Under the pieces are notes generated by a model. That model searched no databases. It was given only the letters and a program-made list of their open reading frames with translations, and was not told where the DNA came from. The translations under genes were made by a program, and so were the position numbers. From Paenibacillus sambharensis (GTDB lineage Bacteria; Bacillota; Bacilli; Paenibacillales; Paenibacillaceae): 64,000 nucleotides of DNA. Where the stretch lies: contig NZ_QKRB01000044.1 in NCBI RefSeq assembly GCF_003233845.1, forward strand, positions 372,001-436,000, written 5' to 3'. Within the stretch, counting starts at the first letter, position 1. Each line of letters begins with the position of its first letter. This document shows positions 60,165 to 64,000 of the stretch, piece by piece.

Positions 60165-60269
60165 GGCGGAAGCGGGCGCGCCTGGTGCTTGTCATTTCTG
60201 TACAGGCTCGCCCAAGCTCCGTTATCTTCTAGTTACCATAATGTGCTTGTCACTAGTCTACGTCCGATG

Positions 60270-61634
60270 TTATGGATTAATGAATGCTGTTTTTATTGGA
60301 GCCCGGTAAACAACCTGATAACCCAGCCCGTCAGCAAGCACGGCCAGCGGCACATAGGTCTTCTGTTCTTTGCCCGAGCGCTGGAGGAAAGGCGGCGAAT
60401 CAATCGTGACAGGCTTGCCGTCTACGAGCATTTGGTTCGATCCGATGGTGAGCGCAACCTGCCGGCTTCCAAGCTTGATGGCAGCTGTCTTGGATGAGGC
60501 ATCCCATGACGTCTCCGCCCCCATGGCATCGGCAATATCCCGCAGAACCAGATACGACCTGCCATTTTTGACGATTGGCTTGAAGGGGGTTATAACCTCT
60601 TTGCCGCCTACAACAACCGAGATGGGGTTGTCGGCAGCTCTTGGAGCGGCTGAGCGAACCTCGCCCCACACTGCTTTGGCGAAAGCCTCACCCATAGCCG
60701 TATACCCGCTTTGGGTAGGGTGAATATCTTTTCCCTTGGAAGCTACTATAGTTGTATACTTCGTTTCATTATTAATAAAGGATTCCCCGACATAGGCCGG
60801 TTTAACCCTGTACCCATCCGCTGTATACCGCCCGCTGAGCTCATTCAGCTTATCACGGAACTTTGCTGAAACCTCTTGTACATAGCGATAATCCGATTCC
60901 TGTACACCAAGCAGCTTATTATTAGGAAGCGGTGAGTACAGATCAGCGGCCACAACCTGTGCTTTGGGATTGATAGCCAGAATGCTGCTCAAGGCGGCGG
61001 AGAAGGAAAGGTCGAATTCAGATAGCATGCTGTTGATCCAGGCATCCGTTTCTTCCCGTGACTTGCCGGACTTGATAAGTTCTATCATGGGTGAGAAATC
61101 ATTTGAGCCAATCGTAAGGATAACCAGGTCGGCCTGCTGGAGCTGATCCCTGATTTCGGCTGCTGAAGCTGCGACTTTATCGGACCCGCGGGGATCAGGA
61201 AGACCCGTCTGCACCTCTGCGCCTGTGAGTGGTCTGCTCTCTGCGGCGGCGCTTACCAGCCGTTCCAGTCCAGCCGTCTTCAAGCCCAGAATGCCGTAAT
61301 TGGCAACCTCTGTTCGGAAGCCCTGGAACAGGGCCTGCTCGTATACACGTTCGACGTAGCCATATGGAATCGGATTTGCCTGGTGTTCCATGCCAAACTC
61401 ATAGCCTACTGTCAGGGAATCGCCAAGGGCCACAATCCGGAAAGCCTGGTCCTCCTGTATAGCTGCTGCCTGTGCAACTGCATAAGGAACAGCGCGCTGC
61501 TTAAGGCTTTCGGCATAGGCCGAGGCCGACAGCGGGACTGTCAACAGTGACAGGCTGACAGCGATCGCTGCCATGCGTTTGACATACGGTCTGGAGGATG
61601 GAGAAGGGGAGGATTCCCTGAATTTTCTATACAT
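60270..61634 (-). CDS. Secreted GDSL/SGNH hydrolase with copper-amine-oxidase-like domain
   Basis: 454 residues. A twin-basic start and signal peptide end near SAYA (about residue 42). The SGNH domain has block I IVALGDSLTVGYEFG, the glycine/asparagine block TIGSNDF and block V GKDIHPTQSGYTAMG, so the Ser-Asp-His machinery is complete. The C-terminal 110 residues are a copper amine oxidase N-terminal-like domain (GRSYLVLRDIADAMGAETSW). It probably deacylates lipids or wall polymers outside the cell. AAAGGA precedes ATG 61634. Confidence 0.9.
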   Translation of the reverse strand: MYRKFRESSPSPSSRPYVKRMAAIAVSLSLLTVPLSASAYAESLKQRAVPYAVAQAAAIQEDQAFRIVALGDSLTVGYEFGMEHQANPIPYGYVERVYEQALFQGFRTEVANYGILGLKTAGLERLVSAAAESRPLTGAEVQTGLPDPRGSDKVAASAAEIRDQLQQADLVILTIGSNDFSPMIELIKSGKSREETDAWINSMLSEFDLSFSAALSSILAINPKAQVVAADLYSPLPNNKLLGVQESDYRYVQEVSAKFRDKLNELSGRYTADGYRVKPAYVGESFINNETKYTTIVASKGKDIHPTQSGYTAMGEAFAKAVWGEVRSAAPRAADNPISVVVGGKEVITPFKPIVKNGRSYLVLRDIADAMGAETSWDASSKTAAIKLGSRQVALTIGSNQMLVDGKPVTIDSPPFLQRSGKEQKTYVPLAVLADGLGYQVVYRAPIKTAFINP

Positions 61635-62019
61635 CGCATACACGTCCTTTGGTATATTGATAGTATGTTCATGAAGAAAAATGCATAAAAACAAGCACTC
61701 TGTTAAGGATTCCTTATCACTACCATAAAAATATTAAATTGATATCGGTATAGGGTGATGTTAGAATAATATAATAATGAAAATGCGGAAACTGGCCGTT
61801 TTTGCATGATTTTGCCGGCAAAAGCCTGGTAAACGGCTGTAACAGGTTCCGAGGTATCTATGGGCGGGATTTTCGATTGGACAATGAAATCCGTCTCCGC
61901 AATTTCCATTTTATGATAAACCAAGCCGGAATTGAAGCACGTTTTTTTGTCGGTGTATCCGCCGCATTGAACGGCTGCCGGATGTTGTCCAAAATTTTCT
62001 GATAGAAAGGTTGCACGAA
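61635..62019. other. Divergent region and long leader of glutamate synthase gene
   Basis: 385 bases. It contains the gltA promoter (61739-61767), the palindrome TAAGGATTCCTTA (61704-61716) before it and TTTTGCCGGCAAAA (61810-61823) in the roughly 246-base leader. I found no GltC-type or TnrA-type site and no gene. Confidence 0.5.
61739..61767 (+). promoter_or_regulatory. Promoter of glutamate synthase gene
   Basis: TTGATA (61739-61744) and TAGAAT (61762-61767), each one mismatch from consensus, with 17-base spacing. Confidence 0.7.
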
Positions 62020-64000
62020 ATGAAAGAACATCGTTTGGGATTGCCGCCGAAGCAAGGCCTCTACGATCCGCAGTTCGAGAAAGATGCCTGCGGGATGGGC
62101 TTTGTGGCAAACATCAAGGGGAACAAGTCGCACACGATCATTCGTCAGGCGTTAACCGTTCTGGAGAACATGGAACACCGCGGCGGTCAGGGAAGTGAAG
62201 CGAATACGGGAGACGGTGCGGGAATTATGCTCCAGCTTCCGCATACGTTCTTCGTGCGTGAATTGCAGAAGCAGGATATTACACTGCCTGCAGAGGGAGA
62301 CTATGCTGTTGGCATGCTGTTCCTGCCGCAGGATGAAGCGATTCGTGCCGAGCAGGAGCGCCGCCTGGAAGAGATTATTCGCGAGGAAGGCCAGCAGTTT
62401 CTGGGCTGGAGAACCGTTCCGACGAATGATGAGAAGCTTGGCGAATCCGCCAGAGCGGTAAAGCCTTATGTCCGCCAGGTCTTTATCGGCCGGGGAGAAG
62501 GCGTAGAGGGCGAGCTGCCATTTGAACGCAAGCTGTATGTGATCCGCAAGCGCGCAGAGCTGGCGATCCGTTATGCGGGATTGGCAGGCGGAGACTCCTT
62601 CTATTTCCCGAGTCTCTCCAGCAAGAAGATTGTTTATAAGGGCATGCTCACGACTGAGCAGGTGCGTTCCTTTTATATTGATTTGAATGATGAAGCGATG
62701 GAGACAGCAATCGCGCTTGTCCACTCCCGTTTCAGTACGAATACGTTCCCCAGCTGGGAGCGGGCGCATCCGTACCGCTATCTGATTCACAACGGCGAGA
62801 TCAACACGCTTCGCGGCAACGTGAACTGGATGCACGCGCGTCAGACCCTGTTTGCATCCGAGCTGTTTGGCGAGGATATGAACAAGATCAAGCCGGTTGT
62901 TAATCCCGACGGTTCGGATACGGCGATGTTCGATAACACGCTGGAATTCCTGTACCTGGCCGGCCGTTCGCTGCCGCATGTAGCGATGATGATGGTGCCT
63001 GAGCCTTGGTCCAACCATGAGAGCATGAGTGAAGAGCGCAAGGCGTTCTATGAGTATCACAGCACGCTGATGGAGCCGTGGGATGGCCCCGCCGCGATGG
63101 CGTTCACGGACGGTACGCAGATCGGTGCGGTGCTTGACCGTAACGGTCTGCGTCCGGCGCGTTACTATGTAACGAAAGATGATGTGATCATTCTGGGCTC
63201 CGAAGCGGGCACTGTTGAGATTGCTCCGGAGAACATCTTGTATAAGGACCGTCTGCGTCCAGGCCGCATGCTTCTTGTCGATACGAAGGAAGGGCGCATC
63301 ATTGCCGATGAGGAAGTGAAGGCGCGCATAGCAGCCGAACAGCCTTATAGAGAGTGGCTGAACGAGCATCTGGTTGGTCTGGAGGAGCTGCCGGAAGCTG
63401 TTGAGCTGCCTGAGCCGGATCATAAGACGGTACAGCGCCGCCAGCAAGCCTTCGGATATACCTTCGAGGATCTGCGCAAGGTGCTGGAGCCGATGGCTGG
63501 CAGCGGTGTTGAGCCAATCGGCTCGATGGGCTATGATGCTCCGCTGGCTGTTTTGTCTGAACGTCCCCAGCGTCTGTACAATTACTTTAAGCAGCTGTTT
63601 GCCCAGGTAACGAATCCGCCGATCGATGCTATTCGCGAGGAGATTATTACCGCAACAGGCACGACAATTGGACCTGAGCGCAACCTTCTCAATCCAGAAC
63701 CTGAGAGCTGCCGGCATATCAAGCTGGCAACGCCTATTCTCTCCAACGAAGAATTCGCGAAGCTGCGCCATATCCGCCGCCCAGGCTTCAAGGCGATCAC
63801 CATTCCAATCTTCTTCCCGGCAGACGAGGGAGAAGCGGGACTGCGTGCAGCGCTCAAGACGATGTGTGAAGCGGCAGACCGTGTCATCGCACACGGACAC
63901 AATATCATTATCCTGTCCGACCGCGGGATCGATAAGGAGAACGCCGCTATACCGGCCTTGCTGGCTGTCTCGGCACTGCATCACCATCTGATCCGCACGG
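62020..64000 (+). CDS. gltA: Glutamate synthase large subunit, N-terminal part (runs off right edge)
   Basis: 660 codons are visible of an expected 1,500 or so. A 23-residue leader precedes the nucleophile Cys24 in [14 protein letters not shown], which is exposed by removal of the leader in the family. The glutaminase domain follows ([41 protein letters not shown]), and the central domain has begun (PRRPGFKAI-like region near residue 590). The enzyme makes two glutamates from glutamine and 2-oxoglutarate with NADPH. AAAGG precedes the ATG. Confidence 0.97.
   Translation, partial: MKEHRLGLPPKQGLYDPQFEKDACGMGFVANIKGNKSHTIIRQALTVLENMEHRGGQGSEANTGDGAGIMLQLPHTFFVRELQKQDITLPAEGDYAVGMLFLPQDEAIRAEQERRLEEIIREEGQQFLGWRTVPTNDEKLGESARAVKPYVRQVFIGRGEGVEGELPFERKLYVIRKRAELAIRYAGLAGGDSFYFPSLSSKKIVYKGMLTTEQVRSFYIDLNDEAMETAIALVHSRFSTNTFPSWERAHPYRYLIHNGEINTLRGNVNWMHARQTLFASELFGEDMNKIKPVVNPDGSDTAMFDNTLEFLYLAGRSLPHVAMMMVPEPWSNHESMSEERKAFYEYHSTLMEPWDGPAAMAFTDGTQIGAVLDRNGLRPARYYVTKDDVIILGSEAGTVEIAPENILYKDRLRPGRMLLVDTKEGRIIADEEVKARIAAEQPYREWLNEHLVGLEELPEAVELPEPDHKTVQRRQQAFGYTFEDLRKVLEPMAGSGVEPIGSMGYDAPLAVLSERPQRLYNYFKQLFAQVTNPPIDAIREEIITATGTTIGPERNLLNPEPESCRHIKLATPILSNEEFAKLRHIRRPGFKAITIPIFFPADEGEAGLRAALKTMCEAADRVIAHGHNIIILSDRGIDKENAAIPALLAVSALHHHLIRT

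Noticed and set aside
62152-63987. A 611-codon minus-strand frame near the right edge
   Set aside because: The plus strand encodes glutamate synthase with all catalytic motifs across the same bases; the reverse frame is its shadow.
1-64000. CRISPR arrays, prophage genes, toxin-antitoxin or defence islands
   Set aside because: No regularly spaced direct repeats, phage structural genes, restriction enzymes or toxin pairs were seen; the only mobile element is the group II intron.

Overview
The window looks like a chromosomal segment of a moderately GC-rich, spore-forming Firmicute, most likely Paenibacillus or a close relative. Signs of this are purine-rich ribosome binding sites ahead of nearly every gene, a Spo0E-type phosphatase, a KapB-like kinase-associated protein, an Fnr with C-terminal cysteines, a PerR-type dps promoter and a secreted GH5 beta-mannanase. 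I see no prophage, CRISPR array or plasmid functions. The only mobile element is one group II intron.

Layout. 1-9.9 kb: the 5' end of an unknown minus-strand gene, a PadR / HAAS-DUF1700 / DUF4097 operon, a DoxX-like membrane protein, an orphan OmpR-type response regulator, a TetR-controlled ABC exporter and a membrane sensor kinase with an unusual insertion. 9.9-17.4 kb: an MBOAT/SGNH acyl-transfer pair, a universal stress protein, tRNA-Thr(CGT), Spo0E, MscL with a zinc ribbon and an MHYT-PAS kinase. 17.4-19.3 kb: a group II intron sitting just behind a transcription terminator. 19.3-21.1 kb: a Ktr/Trk potassium channel coupled to an HxlR regulator.

21.2-30.8 kb is an anaerobic block. It holds pflA (overlapped by a small coiled-coil gene), pflB and adhE, an Fnr-type regulator, and then a GAF protein, a NarL-type regulator and a PAS sensor kinase. 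adhE has a TGTGA-N6-TCACA site centred 41.5 bases before the inferred start of transcription, the classical place for Fnr activation.

31-41 kb carries mostly unlinked housekeeping genes: glycerate kinase, a LppM-like lipoprotein, Uup, Dps, YjbQ, GalU, CsoR, a siderophore ABC ATPase and KDPG aldolase. Several have readable operators: PerR at dps, CsoR at csoR and Fur at the ATPase. 41.6-46 kb is a mannan/mannose block: secreted mannanase, mannose-6-phosphate isomerase, ROK sugar kinase and a divergent LacI regulator. 46-64 kb holds a CBO0543-like membrane protein, a transglutaminase, a CvfC-like HEAT protein, an MBL hydrolase, a Gfo/Idh/MocA oxidoreductase, a YkpA/YbiT-type ABC-F protein, a zinc-ribbon protein, a CDF metal transporter that seems to start at CTG, an NlpC/P60 wall hydrolase with a long leader, malic enzyme, a UgtP-like glycolipid glucosyltransferase, KapB, a GDSL hydrolase and the first third of glutamate synthase.

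I found no clearly new multi-gene defence or biosynthetic system. The most useful observations are regulatory sites with exact promoter geometry, a small overlapping gene behind pflA, the CTG start of the CDF gene, tail-to-tail overlapping transcripts near 41.3-41.7 kb, and unusual domain additions (histidine kinase insertion, MscL zinc ribbon, two SGNH enzymes with copper-amine-oxidase-like C-terminal domains).
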